The notes below the pieces were generated by a model, which saw only the letters and a list, made by a program, of their open reading frames with translations, ran no database searches and was not told the origin of the DNA. Shown here piece after piece: positions 34,814 to 42,606 of a stretch of 64,000 bases of DNA. A program made the translations under genes and the position numbers. The DNA lies in the NCBI GenBank assembly GCA_039183205.1, contig JBCDBR010000024.1:1-64000 (forward strand), given 5' to 3'. Numbering within the stretch: position 1 is the first letter of the stretch; every line of letters starts with the position of its first letter. The DNA is from HKCCE3408 sp039183205. GTDB lineage: Bacteria > Pseudomonadota > Alphaproteobacteria > Rhodobacterales > Rhodobacteraceae.

Positions 34814-36480
34814 CCGTCCCCCAATTGCGCGGCGATCTCTGCATCGCGCAGGGCGCGCCGGTTGATCTTTCCCGATGATGTCATCGGGAAACGATCGACA
34901 AATGCAACTTCGCGTGGGGCTTTGTACCGGGCCAGACGGGTGCGGACATGGTCCTGCAATTGCTCCGCAAGTGCTGCACTGCCGGTCACCCCGGGCCGGG
35001 TCATAACCAGGGCCTTCACGATCGATCCTCGATCGGCGTCGGGCTTGCCGATCACGGCAGCCTCGGCAACATCGTTATGGGCCATCAGGCATTCCTCAAT
35101 CTCCGCCGGGCCGATGCGGAAACCGGACGACTTGATCAGATCGTCCGAGCGGCCCTTATACCAAAAATAGCCATCGGCATCGCGCACGGCCATGTCGCGT
35201 GTGCGCAGGAACAGGCCAAGCTCCATCTCCACCTCTTTGTCGGGATTGTTTAGGTAACCAATGAACCGGGTTGGCGCCGTCTTTGGTGTGACGATTTCGC
35301 CCTCTTCGCCTTCGGCCACGTCCTGGCCGTTTTCATCGACCAAACGCACATCATGGCCGGGATAGGCCCGTCCCATAGAGCCGGCACGGCGGGGATAAAG
35401 CGCCGCGCAATTGCCGATCAAATGGTTCACTTCGGTCATGCCGTAGAATTCGTTGCACACAACGCCAAGGCGATCTTCTGCCCAGGTCAGTGTCTCCGCC
35501 GCCAGAGCCTCGCCACCGGTACAGATGACCTTGAGCGCCAAGTCGTGATCGCGGCGAGGATACGGGGTTTGAGCCAAGCGTTTAATCGCTGTCGGGGCCA
35601 GAAACGTATGGGTTACCTTGTGGCGGGCCATGAATGCATAAGCGTAATCGGCGCTGAAGCGGTCCAGAGACGTGGCGATCGGACGACCCGCCATCCAAGC
35701 CGGGAACAGCATGTCGAGAAGACCACCGACCCATGCCCAATCCGATGGCGACCAATAGACCGCGTCGGCCTGCTCCATCGACAAGTCGAAAAACAGGTTG
35801 ATCGACGGAGTATAGGAGGCCAAAACGCGGTGCCCGTGCAGGATGCCCTTTGGTTTGCCAGTGGAGCCCGAGGTGTACATCAGCAAGGCCGGATCGTCGG
35901 CGCCGGTATAGTCGGGCACAAAGGTCGTCACCTCTCCCACCATGGCCTTGCCCAAATCAACCTCATTGCCCTTCGGGCTGCGGCAGAACACATGCTGGAG
36001 GTGCGGAAAATCCGCAGCGGCAGATGCACGTTGCGCCGACCACGCCGCGTCGGACGTCAAGATCACCGGCAATTGGCAGTCATTGAGTGCGTGTTTCAGC
36101 GTGTCCGGTCCATAAAGCTGCGACAGGGTCACCGCTATGGCGCCAATTTTGCAGACCGCCATATGGGCAATGGCCGTGTCGGGATGTTGGCCGGTATGGA
36201 GCCCGATCAACGCGCCGCGCCCATAGCCAAGCTCACGCAAGCGGGCTGCAAGGGCCGTGGCCGCACGGTCGACCTCTGCGAAACTTTGCATATGTGTCTG
36301 GCCGGCTGGATCCTCGTAGATCATGGCAGGCAAGTTCCGGCTCTCTGGCCCCAGATGCTTGCCCAATGTCATAGCGAAGATGTTGGCGTCTTCCGCCCAG
36401 GTGATTTTGTATCCTGCGCCTGTCTGCGTCAGGTTCAGACCACTCAGCGCGTCTTCGGGGATATCCAACGGTGCGGTCAC
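34810..36480 (-). CDS. AMP-forming acyl-CoA synthetase
   Basis: This 556-residue adenylating enzyme activates a carboxylic acid with ATP and CoA. The ATP loop is LLMYTSGSTGKPKGILHGH, followed by YWSPSDWAWVGGL, VICTGGEALAAETL, YGMTEVNHLIGNC and the hinge/catalytic end KSSGFRIGPAEIEE and SSGKINRRALRD with the A10 lysine. The sequence resembles acetyl/medium-chain acyl-CoA ligases. The GTG start at 36480 has GGAGG upstream and overlaps the DUF35 stop by 4 bp. The acid substrate is unknown. Confidence 0.9.
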   Translation of the reverse strand: MTAPLDIPEDALSGLNLTQTGAGYKITWAEDANIFAMTLGKHLGPESRNLPAMIYEDPAGQTHMQSFAEVDRAATALAARLRELGYGRGALIGLHTGQHPDTAIAHMAVCKIGAIAVTLSQLYGPDTLKHALNDCQLPVILTSDAAWSAQRASAAADFPHLQHVFCRSPKGNEVDLGKAMVGEVTTFVPDYTGADDPALLMYTSGSTGKPKGILHGHRVLASYTPSINLFFDLSMEQADAVYWSPSDWAWVGGLLDMLFPAWMAGRPIATSLDRFSADYAYAFMARHKVTHTFLAPTAIKRLAQTPYPRRDHDLALKVICTGGEALAAETLTWAEDRLGVVCNEFYGMTEVNHLIGNCAALYPRRAGSMGRAYPGHDVRLVDENGQDVAEGEEGEIVTPKTAPTRFIGYLNNPDKEVEMELGLFLRTRDMAVRDADGYFWYKGRSDDLIKSSGFRIGPAEIEECLMAHNDVAEAAVIGKPDADRGSIVKALVMTRPGVTGSAALAEQLQDHVRTRLARYKAPREVAFVDRFPMTSSGKINRRALRDAEIAAQLGDG

Positions 36481-36854
36481 GCAGCACCTCCGCCAAGCGG
36501 GACGAGGGATATACACGGCAGGTCCGGATCGGCTATGGCAAGTTGTCCAACCCGCGCCTCCTCCGGAAAATCCTGCAATTGCACGACGGCCATCCCGTCC
36601 GCCCCGTCAAACCGCGCCAATGCGAACGCGCCGTCGGCCCCTCCAGTGCGGCAGATCACCTCCGCTCGACCCGATAGGCGCACCCAGTCGCCATTGCGCC
36701 CACCGCAACGGCACATGCGCAGCGGGGGATAGCTAACAGCAGCACAGTCCCGGCACTTCCGGGCCACCGCTTCGCCATCGCAGAGCCCAACCAAGAACGG
36801 GCCGAGCCAACCTGGCCGAAGTGCATAATCCAGTTCCATCCGATAGGGGATCAT
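36477..36854 (-). CDS. DUF35 zinc-ribbon/OB-fold protein, thiolase partner
   Basis: 125 residues. A rubredoxin-like zinc ribbon (KCRDCAAVSYPPLRMCRCGG) is followed by an OB-fold (about 50-115). DUF35 proteins bind acyl-CoA or polyketide-like substrates and partner thiolase-fold enzymes, as in ChsH2 with the aldolase Ltp2 and in archaeal HMG-CoA synthesis. The second cysteine pair is C-x-C rather than C-x-x-C, a small deviation. It overlaps both neighbours by 4 bp, consistent with a complex with the thiolase-fold protein. Confidence 0.88.
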   Translation of the reverse strand: MIPYRMELDYALRPGWLGPFLVGLCDGEAVARKCRDCAAVSYPPLRMCRCGGRNGDWVRLSGRAEVICRTGGADGAFALARFDGADGMAVVQLQDFPEEARVGQLAIADPDLPCISLVPLGGGAA

Positions 36855-38068
36855 GCCGCCCCCCCGTTTTGAAGGATCGTAACGGCTGCCGTGGTGCAGA
36901 TCGCTCCATGGGTATCGGCAAGGGCGTAGGCAGGCGGGGCGTTCGGCTGTAGACGATCATGATAAACCCCTTCGAGCATGCGCGCGCAGCTTGCCACTTG
37001 CGCGACACCTATGGCGCCAACTGGGGCGCCTTGGCCCATCAGACCGCCGGAGAGATTGACCGGACAGCGACCGTCAGGCGCAAAGGCACCGGCGTCCAAA
37101 TCCGCCCCCGGCGCATCGCTCAGGCCTAAAGCGGCAAGCCCTTGGAGCTGCGCACCGGCATAGCTATCGTAGAGTTCGGCCAGGCCGATCTCGATCGGGG
37201 TGACGTCCGCGTTTTGACACGCACGCTGCATCGCCTTCTGTTTGGCGGAAAAGTCGCCCGGCGCATCGCGCGCACCCAAATGCATATGGTCGGTTGCTGC
37301 CCCCATCCCCGCGATCCGCGGGGCTCTCTTGCGCGCTTCCGGCGCGCATTCTGCCGCCGACAGGATCAGCGCCGCAGCGCCGTCCGATAAAGGCGCGCAA
37401 TGCAGCCGCCGATAGGGCGCGGCGATCAAGGGGCTCCCGGTAATCTCTTGCAGGGAATGTTCGCGCGGCAGGTGGGCATCCGGGTTGGCGCGCGCATTGG
37501 CCCGGTTTTGTTGCGTCACCAGCGCCAATTCCGCATCTCCCAAACCCTGATCGGACGCGAATATTTGCCAGGACAGCGCGTAAAGGGCCGTGGCGGTCAC
37601 CCGGCTGAACCCATCTGTCATCGCATCGAAGGAAAATCCATAAAGCCTGCGGATCGTGTCACCCGACAGGCTAGAGGCGGAGGGATCGACACCGATAACG
37701 GCCACATGCCGCGCCTGGCCGCTGAGAACTGCCATTGCCGCGGCTTGCACGGCCGCCTGGCCCGAAGCCCCACCTGCCTCACAGCGCATCCCCGCAGCAC
37801 CAGTCAGGCCCAACTCGGACGCAAAAAGGGCAACGGGGTTCAATTGAAGCGAAAAGAAATCGCTTTCGGAGGCAATGAAAAGAGCATCGATCTCAGCCCG
37901 TTCGATACCCGACATCTCAAGGGCGTCATCGAATGCCTGCGCCGCCCAATCGCGAAAACTGCTGTCGTCTTTGCGGCGATTGAATTTGGTCTGCGCAGCG
38001 CCGGTGACGACGACCTTTCTGTCCACAATGCTTGCCAAGCGCCCTGCCCTCACCTGATCCAGGCTCAA
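36851..38068 (-). CDS. Thiolase-fold protein lacking canonical catalytic residues
   Basis: 405 residues of the SCP2-thiolase/lipid-transfer type. Where active thiolases have Cys before ASG, this protein has Gly100 (RCEAGGASGQAAV; a Cys sits four residues earlier at 96). Where they have GHPxGA, it has GAPVGA (Ala348). Other parts are regular: HCAPLSDGAAALIL, NLSGGLMGQGAP and a C-terminal ICTTAAVTIL. Two missing catalytic residues argue against thiolysis. With a DUF35 partner next to it, a retro-aldolase role as in Ltp2 is possible. It is the first gene of the minus-strand operon and is divergent from the MFS gene. Confidence 0.85.
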   Translation of the reverse strand: MSLDQVRAGRLASIVDRKVVVTGAAQTKFNRRKDDSSFRDWAAQAFDDALEMSGIERAEIDALFIASESDFFSLQLNPVALFASELGLTGAAGMRCEAGGASGQAAVQAAAMAVLSGQARHVAVIGVDPSASSLSGDTIRRLYGFSFDAMTDGFSRVTATALYALSWQIFASDQGLGDAELALVTQQNRANARANPDAHLPREHSLQEITGSPLIAAPYRRLHCAPLSDGAAALILSAAECAPEARKRAPRIAGMGAATDHMHLGARDAPGDFSAKQKAMQRACQNADVTPIEIGLAELYDSYAGAQLQGLAALGLSDAPGADLDAGAFAPDGRCPVNLSGGLMGQGAPVGAIGVAQVASCARMLEGVYHDRLQPNAPPAYALADTHGAICTTAAVTILQNGGAA

Positions 38069-38088
38069 CGAGTATTGACATCATGTAT

Positions 38089-38100
38089 TTGTATTTACAA
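38089..38100. promoter_or_regulatory. Probable GntR/HutC-type operator
   Basis: TTGTATTTACAA is a perfect 5-bp inverted repeat around a 2-bp centre (TTGTA-N2-TACAA), the form of known HutC-subfamily operators. It lies between the divergent thiolase-fold and MFS genes, 20 bp from the start of the former. On the minus strand TTGTAA at the site could serve as a -35 element with CAATAC 17 bases on. It would let the GntR protein at 32.5 kb control both directions. Confidence 0.6.
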
Positions 38101-38165
38101 GTTCGGTGGACCGGCGGGCCACTGCTTGAAATTCGGGGCCAAGCGCACGCCGAACGGCACGGAGC

Positions 38166-39314
38166 TTGACCGCCATCAGCGCTGACGTCCAGAGCCTTTC
38201 CAAGCCATTTCTGGCCTGTTTTTGCGCCGGCGCGCTTTATGGTTGGAGCGCCCTTGCATCCTCCCTTCAGGCACGGTTCGACACCAGCACGGCAGATGTC
38301 GGGCTCGTCTTTTCGCTGGCAATCGTGAGTTTTACGGCGGCTGTGCTGGTCGCTCCGCACCTGGGTCGCTGGCGCACTGGACACGTCATTTTGGGCACCA
38401 GCGCGGGCGTGGCCGCGATCTCGGTCGGCCTGGCCGCGATGGCCGCGAGTTTCACCTGGTTTTTGGCGTTTTTCAGTCTCGGTTTCGCGTTCGCCGCCGG
38501 CGCGATTTACAGCACCGTCTTGCGCATTGGTGCCGCCACCGACCGGCCCTGGCTGGCGACACCGATCATGGTCGCGGCATTCGGATTGGGTGGCGTGGCG
38601 TTCAGCGCAGGTTGGACCGCGCTTGTGGCACAGGGTTGGGGCATCAATGCGCTGGCAGTCCTGGCAGCGGCGCTCATCCTGGTGGCAATCTATTGCCTGG
38701 CAGACCGGCAGGGTGGTGGCTTGATGGGCAAGGCCGCAATCGGCACCGGTACCACCGCACCGCCACGATCGCGCAGGATGGTCAGCCTTTTATGGGGCGT
38801 TTTCGCCCTGGGATCCTTTCCTGGCCTTTTGGTCTTGGGCCTCGCCGGTTCGATCATGGAGCACACAAACGCAGAGATCGCGTGGACCGGCGCCGTCCTG
38901 GCCGGGGTGGCCGCGGGCAACACGGTCGGACGCCTAGCGGGCGCCGTCACAGGGGCTGCCACGCCGAAAATGGGATTATACATATCCGTCACCTTAAGCG
39001 CCTTCGGCCTGATCGTCGCGCTGACCAGTGCGGTGCCCCTGTGGCTCGGTATATCGCTGATCGTCGTCGCTTTGGGCTACGGGCTGATGGCCGCCACTGT
39101 GCCCTTGGCCACGACATACATCTTTGGCGTTGACCGGTTTCAATCGGCCTTCGGTATCATCTTCACCGCGTGGGGTTTGGCCGGTTTCATCGCCCCGTGG
39201 CTTGCTGGGCGGCTGCATGATATCTTTGGAAGCTTCGCACCCGGTTTCGCGCTGGCTTTGGTGGCGAGTTTGGGCACGCTGCCGCTCATCTATCTGATCG
39301 GGCGCGCGCGCTAA
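38166..39314 (+). CDS. MFS transporter
   Basis: This 382-residue membrane protein has about twelve hydrophobic segments of the major facilitator type, with ACFCAGALYGWSALASSL at the start and GYGLMAATVPLATTYIFG late, similar to oxalate/formate-antiporter-like MFS carriers. The start is a TTG at 38166 with GGAG just upstream; no better ATG is present. It is divergent from the thiolase-fold operon, shares its control region and could carry the operon substrate. It ends flush with the convergent aldolase gene. Confidence 0.85.
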   Translation: MTAISADVQSLSKPFLACFCAGALYGWSALASSLQARFDTSTADVGLVFSLAIVSFTAAVLVAPHLGRWRTGHVILGTSAGVAAISVGLAAMAASFTWFLAFFSLGFAFAAGAIYSTVLRIGAATDRPWLATPIMVAAFGLGGVAFSAGWTALVAQGWGINALAVLAAALILVAIYCLADRQGGGLMGKAAIGTGTTAPPRSRRMVSLLWGVFALGSFPGLLVLGLAGSIMEHTNAEIAWTGAVLAGVAAGNTVGRLAGAVTGAATPKMGLYISVTLSAFGLIVALTSAVPLWLGISLIVVALGYGLMAATVPLATTYIFGVDRFQSAFGIIFTAWGLAGFIAPWLAGRLHDIFGSFAPGFALALVASLGTLPLIYLIGRAR

Positions 39315-40211
39315 TTAACGGACGGCAGCAACCAAACGGGCCAGCCGGGCGCGGCCCTCTTCCCCCAGCCAGTCCCGAAGCCCGCGCTCCCCCCGCGCGC
39401 CAAAAATGGCCACAGCATCCGACCAAATCGCCCGGCCACACATAAAACCGTCAAACGCAACACCGGCCTCGCGGGCCATGCAAAGAGACGCCTCAAACGC
39501 CTCAAATGCGACGCCAGCACTCAGATAAACGAGGTCGATGCCTTTCGCCGGCGCCGCTGCGGCACGGAAGGCACTGTGCGCGTCGCTCACGCTCATCTCT
39601 GGCTGCCCGAACCCCTCGACAAAGCCCAAATCTACGGGGATTTCCACTTTCAGAACATCCACTGCAAAACGGGGATCGGCAAAGACTTCGGTGGCGCGGC
39701 GCACGAGGTCCGGTTTGGCTGCGGCATAGGCGGCTGTGCCAGGTTGCAACGTGGGATGATAAACGAGCGGCTCCATCAGATACCGGATACCCGCAGCCCG
39801 GCACCGTGCGCCTATATCGGCAACCAGGGTCTGCTTTCGCGCGTTGAGCTCCGCATCGTCGTCCGGCGCGTAATACATGAAAAACTTCAGGTCCTTCACG
39901 CCGAGACCAGGGTAGTCTTCAACGTTCAAATTGTCCGGCAAAACAGTGATCCGGTCGGCGTCAGAGATATGGTAGACATCCGCCTCAAAGGCCAGCATCG
40001 GCGCACAGCCCATCGGGAAGGACGGCAGCAGATCGCGCCCGCAGGCCGCGTCCACTAGGACCGTGCTGGCATCGGGGCCGAGCGTCTCCACCACACTCCG
40101 TTTGAAGGTCAAGAGATCGCCGTCTTCGGCCTGTGCGCCCCGGGCCTGAGCAATCGCCGCAGCCAGGCCGCTGCCTGCATCCACCGCCACGCCATGTATC
40201 GCGCCCGCCAT
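39315..40211 (-). CDS. LacD-type class I aldolase (ketose phosphate aldolase)
   Basis: This 298-residue TIM-barrel protein matches tagatose-1,6-bisphosphate aldolase (LacD) and its relative sulfofructose-phosphate aldolase. The Schiff-base lysine is predicted as K188 in DVLKVEIPVDLGFVEGF. Other family parts are GVAVDAGSGL, KDLKFFMYY (K109) and IDLVYLSAGVAFEAF followed by GFMCGRAIW. It would cleave a ketose 1-phosphate or 1,6-bisphosphate to DHAP and an aldehyde. It is the last gene of the sugar operon, just after dhaK. Confidence 0.85.
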   Translation of the reverse strand: MAGAIHGVAVDAGSGLAAAIAQARGAQAEDGDLLTFKRSVVETLGPDASTVLVDAACGRDLLPSFPMGCAPMLAFEADVYHISDADRITVLPDNLNVEDYPGLGVKDLKFFMYYAPDDDAELNARKQTLVADIGARCRAAGIRYLMEPLVYHPTLQPGTAAYAAAKPDLVRRATEVFADPRFAVDVLKVEIPVDLGFVEGFGQPEMSVSDAHSAFRAAAAPAKGIDLVYLSAGVAFEAFEASLCMAREAGVAFDGFMCGRAIWSDAVAIFGARGERGLRDWLGEEGRARLARLVAAVR

Positions 40212-40214
40212 CGC

Positions 40215-41237
40215 TCAGTCGCCCTGCGCGTGGATCGCCGGGAATTGTGGGGCGCCATGGGGCGCACGCCAGAGTTCCAGCATCTGCGGCGTTGGCACCA
40301 AAATCGAGATGGAGAACCCGCCCATCTCTTGGGTTGTGGAATAGGACCCAATCATCGGAGAGGTCAGACCGATATCGGTTTCGCGAAGATAAGACGCAAC
40401 CTCGCCGTAAACCGTCAACAATTCCATCATCGTGGTCCCGCCCGCACCGTTGATCAAGGCTATAGCCTCCGTACCCGGCGCGATCGGACGGTCCTCTAGC
40501 AAGGCATCGACCATGTGTCGGACCAGATCGCGTGCTGGTCCCATCGGCCTGCGACCAGCGCCGCGTTCGCCATGCACGCCCATGCCGATGGCGACTTCGT
40601 CGTTCGGCAGCTCAAACATAGGCGCACCCGACAGGGGCGACGTGCCAGGTCGCAAGGCCGCACCGAGCGTCCGGGTCGCACCGCGCACGGCTTCGCCTAA
40701 GGCCATCAGATCGGCGAGCGCCATGCCTTGCTCTGCGGCCGCACCCAAAATCTTATATATGAATATAGTGCCGGCCGCGCCACGGCGATCTTCTTCCTGG
40801 CCTTTTGGCGCGGAGGAAATGTCATCGTACATGAGCAATGGTCGCACATCGAGACCGTTATCTTGGGCCATAAGTGCCGCGCCATTTCCGTTGATCACAT
40901 CGCCCTCATGGCGTGAGATCAAAAGGATCGCACCAGCCTCCCCGGTTACGTCCTCGACAGCCTCTAGGATGTCATCGGCCGACGGTGCCGTGAAGACATC
41001 GCCGACCGCATTGGCATCCAACAATCCCTCGCCGACGAACCCCATGGCAATCGGCTCATGCCCCGAACCGTTGCCGATAAGAAGCGCAACTTTGCCGCCC
41101 GTTCCTTTCGTCCGAAGTTGGCGGCGACGGATGACGCGTCCGGTGCTGCCAGTTGTCACCAAATCGGGCCAGGCCGCCACGAAACCGGCGATCATGTCAT
41201 CGACCATGGTGTCTTTAGAATTGATGAGCTTCTTCAT
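40215..41237 (-). CDS. dhaK: Dihydroxyacetone kinase subunit DhaK-like sugar kinase
   Basis: This 340-residue protein has the DhaK fold. It covalently binds a carbonyl substrate through H222 in IGMGVHGERGAG. The substrate-pocket segment IGNGSGHEPIAMGFVGEGLL (H60) and RRGAAGTIFIYKILGAA are present. DhaK-type kinases act on dihydroxyacetone and, in some bacteria, on erythrulose and related ketoses. The ATG at 41237 overlaps the dhaL stop by 4 bp. No DhaM is nearby. In this operon the substrate is more likely a ketose from the isomerase. Confidence 0.92.
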   Translation of the reverse strand: MKKLINSKDTMVDDMIAGFVAAWPDLVTTGSTGRVIRRRQLRTKGTGGKVALLIGNGSGHEPIAMGFVGEGLLDANAVGDVFTAPSADDILEAVEDVTGEAGAILLISRHEGDVINGNGAALMAQDNGLDVRPLLMYDDISSAPKGQEEDRRGAAGTIFIYKILGAAAEQGMALADLMALGEAVRGATRTLGAALRPGTSPLSGAPMFELPNDEVAIGMGVHGERGAGRRPMGPARDLVRHMVDALLEDRPIAPGTEAIALINGAGGTTMMELLTVYGEVASYLRETDIGLTSPMIGSYSTTQEMGGFSISILVPTPQMLELWRAPHGAPQFPAIHAQGD

Positions 41238-41773
41238 GGCGCTTCGCGATCTGTCATGTGTTGTGCCCCGGCCCAAACCGCCAAAAGCTCCGCAACCGAG
41301 GTTGCGCCAGCATCCACATGGCCTTCGCCCGCACCCTCGACGTAGCGCGCCCGCCCACGCTTAGCAGCCATATTGGCAGTGGCCGCGCGGCCCATATCGG
41401 CCGCCCGTGCGGCGGCTTGGAGCGTATCCGCACCGGCGGCTGGCAAGAGTGCATCAAGCATCGTTTTGTCGCCTTCTTTCGCCTGGCCCAGCGCAGCAAT
41501 CCGGTCGGCGGCATGTTGCAGCGTGTGTCCCACCGGCGCACCATCTTCGATGCGCCGCAACGCTGCGATCACATATGCAAAGAGTGCCCCAGACGCGCCA
41601 CCGGCGGCTTTGCGAAAGGCCATTTCGGCGGCGTTTGGGTCAGAGGCAGCGGCACGCAGACCCTTTAAGATCGTCGATCCATGGTCGCCGTCGCCGATTG
41701 CCGCATCGAGGGCATTGAGCGTGTCCTCCAAAGCCTCGAACCGAGCGACACATGCGGCCAAAACATCTGTCAT
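41234..41773 (-). CDS. dhaL: Dihydroxyacetone kinase subunit DhaL-like
   Basis: This 179-residue protein binds ADP/ATP and magnesium. The three metal aspartates are D23, D28 and D30 in LDAAIGDGDHGST, followed by FRKAAGGASGALFAY and TMLDALLPA. In PTS-linked systems DhaL is phosphorylated by DhaM, but no DhaM is encoded here, so direct ATP use is inferred. It overlaps the epimerase gene upstream and dhaK downstream by 4 bp each, so the three are coupled. Confidence 0.92.
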   Translation of the reverse strand: MTDVLAACVARFEALEDTLNALDAAIGDGDHGSTILKGLRAAASDPNAAEMAFRKAAGGASGALFAYVIAALRRIEDGAPVGHTLQHAADRIAALGQAKEGDKTMLDALLPAAGADTLQAAARAADMGRAATANMAAKRGRARYVEGAGEGHVDAGATSVAELLAVWAGAQHMTDREAP

Positions 41774-42606
41774 GCGAACGTCCTTTGCATGAACGCCAAT
41801 GCCTGCCGCGCGGCCTCGGTGTCATTGGGTTCGATATCGCGCCAGATATTCAGATCGGCGCTGGTCGGGTTGCCCGCGATCACGAACATCTCGGCCACGA
41901 TCCATCCGTCATACTTGGCACGTTCCAGGCCCGTGCGCACCGCGTCCCAAGGCACATGGCCCGATCCCGGCACGCCCCGGTCATTATCCGAGACATGGAC
42001 ATGCACCAGTTTTCCCGCCGACAGGGCAATCGCACGTGCTATGTCCTTTTCTTCGATATTGAGGTGGAACGTATCCAACAGCGCGCCGATCCGCGGCGAG
42101 CCGGTGGCGCGGGCGAGATCGGTGGCATCTTTGGCTGTGTTCAAAAGATCGGTTTCAAATCTGTTCAGAGCCTCAAGGCCCAAGGTCACGCCATGGCGCT
42201 CCAGCGCGACGTCCACCTGCGCCAAGGCTTCCGCAGAGCGTTCTAGCCGCACGACGCGATTGTCTGGGTCGAATTGGCCCCACGGGGCAAAAAGCACACC
42301 CGCCAGGCCGCGCGCACCAAGTTTCGCGGCAATCTCAATTGCCCAGTCAAGGTAGGCCACGCCCGCAGCGCGAACCTCACCATCGGCTGATGTAATATCT
42401 TTATCGAGGGCGAGGCCGTCGGAACATGTGACCTCTAGCCCATGATCGCGGATGGTTTGCCCAAGGGCCGTCGCTTTCTCATCGCTCATACCCAGGAGTG
42501 AGATTTCAACACCATCAAAGCCCAATTCCGCAGCCGATCGGATCGCAGGGACCAAATCGTCCGTCCAGCGCGCCAGCCATAGCCCTGTATGGATGCCGAA
42601 TTTCAC
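41770..42606 (-). CDS. Sugar phosphate isomerase/epimerase (TIM barrel)
   Basis: This 278-residue protein belongs to the xylose-isomerase-like TIM barrel (AP_endonuc_2) family: LGFDGVEISLLGMSD near the N-terminus, LGLEALNRFETDLL with the metal Glu, IGALLDTFHLNIEE, KLVHVHVSDNDRGVPGSG and the final VAEMFVIAGN. Related enzymes epimerise ketoses at C3 (tagatose/psicose epimerases) or open inositol intermediates. In this operon a ketose epimerase role before phosphorylation is plausible. It overlaps the ATPase gene and dhaL by 4 bp. Confidence 0.85.
   Translation of the reverse strand: MKFGIHTGLWLARWTDDLVPAIRSAAELGFDGVEISLLGMSDEKATALGQTIRDHGLEVTCSDGLALDKDITSADGEVRAAGVAYLDWAIEIAAKLGARGLAGVLFAPWGQFDPDNRVVRLERSAEALAQVDVALERHGVTLGLEALNRFETDLLNTAKDATDLARATGSPRIGALLDTFHLNIEEKDIARAIALSAGKLVHVHVSDNDRGVPGSGHVPWDAVRTGLERAKYDGWIVAEMFVIAGNPTSADLNIWRDIEPNDTEAARQALAFMQRTFA

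Noticed and set aside
33368..35170. 600-codon plus-strand open frame
   Set aside because: It is antisense to the aldehyde dehydrogenase and ligase genes and has no recognisable motif.
35353..36732. 459-codon plus-strand open frame
   Set aside because: Antisense to the acyl-CoA ligase and DUF35 genes; the Arg/Gly/His-rich composition is typical of a shadow frame.
36851..38068. Naming the thiolase-fold gene as an active acetyl-CoA acetyltransferase
   Set aside because: The expected Cys and His catalytic positions are Gly and Ala, so a thiolase name would be misleading.
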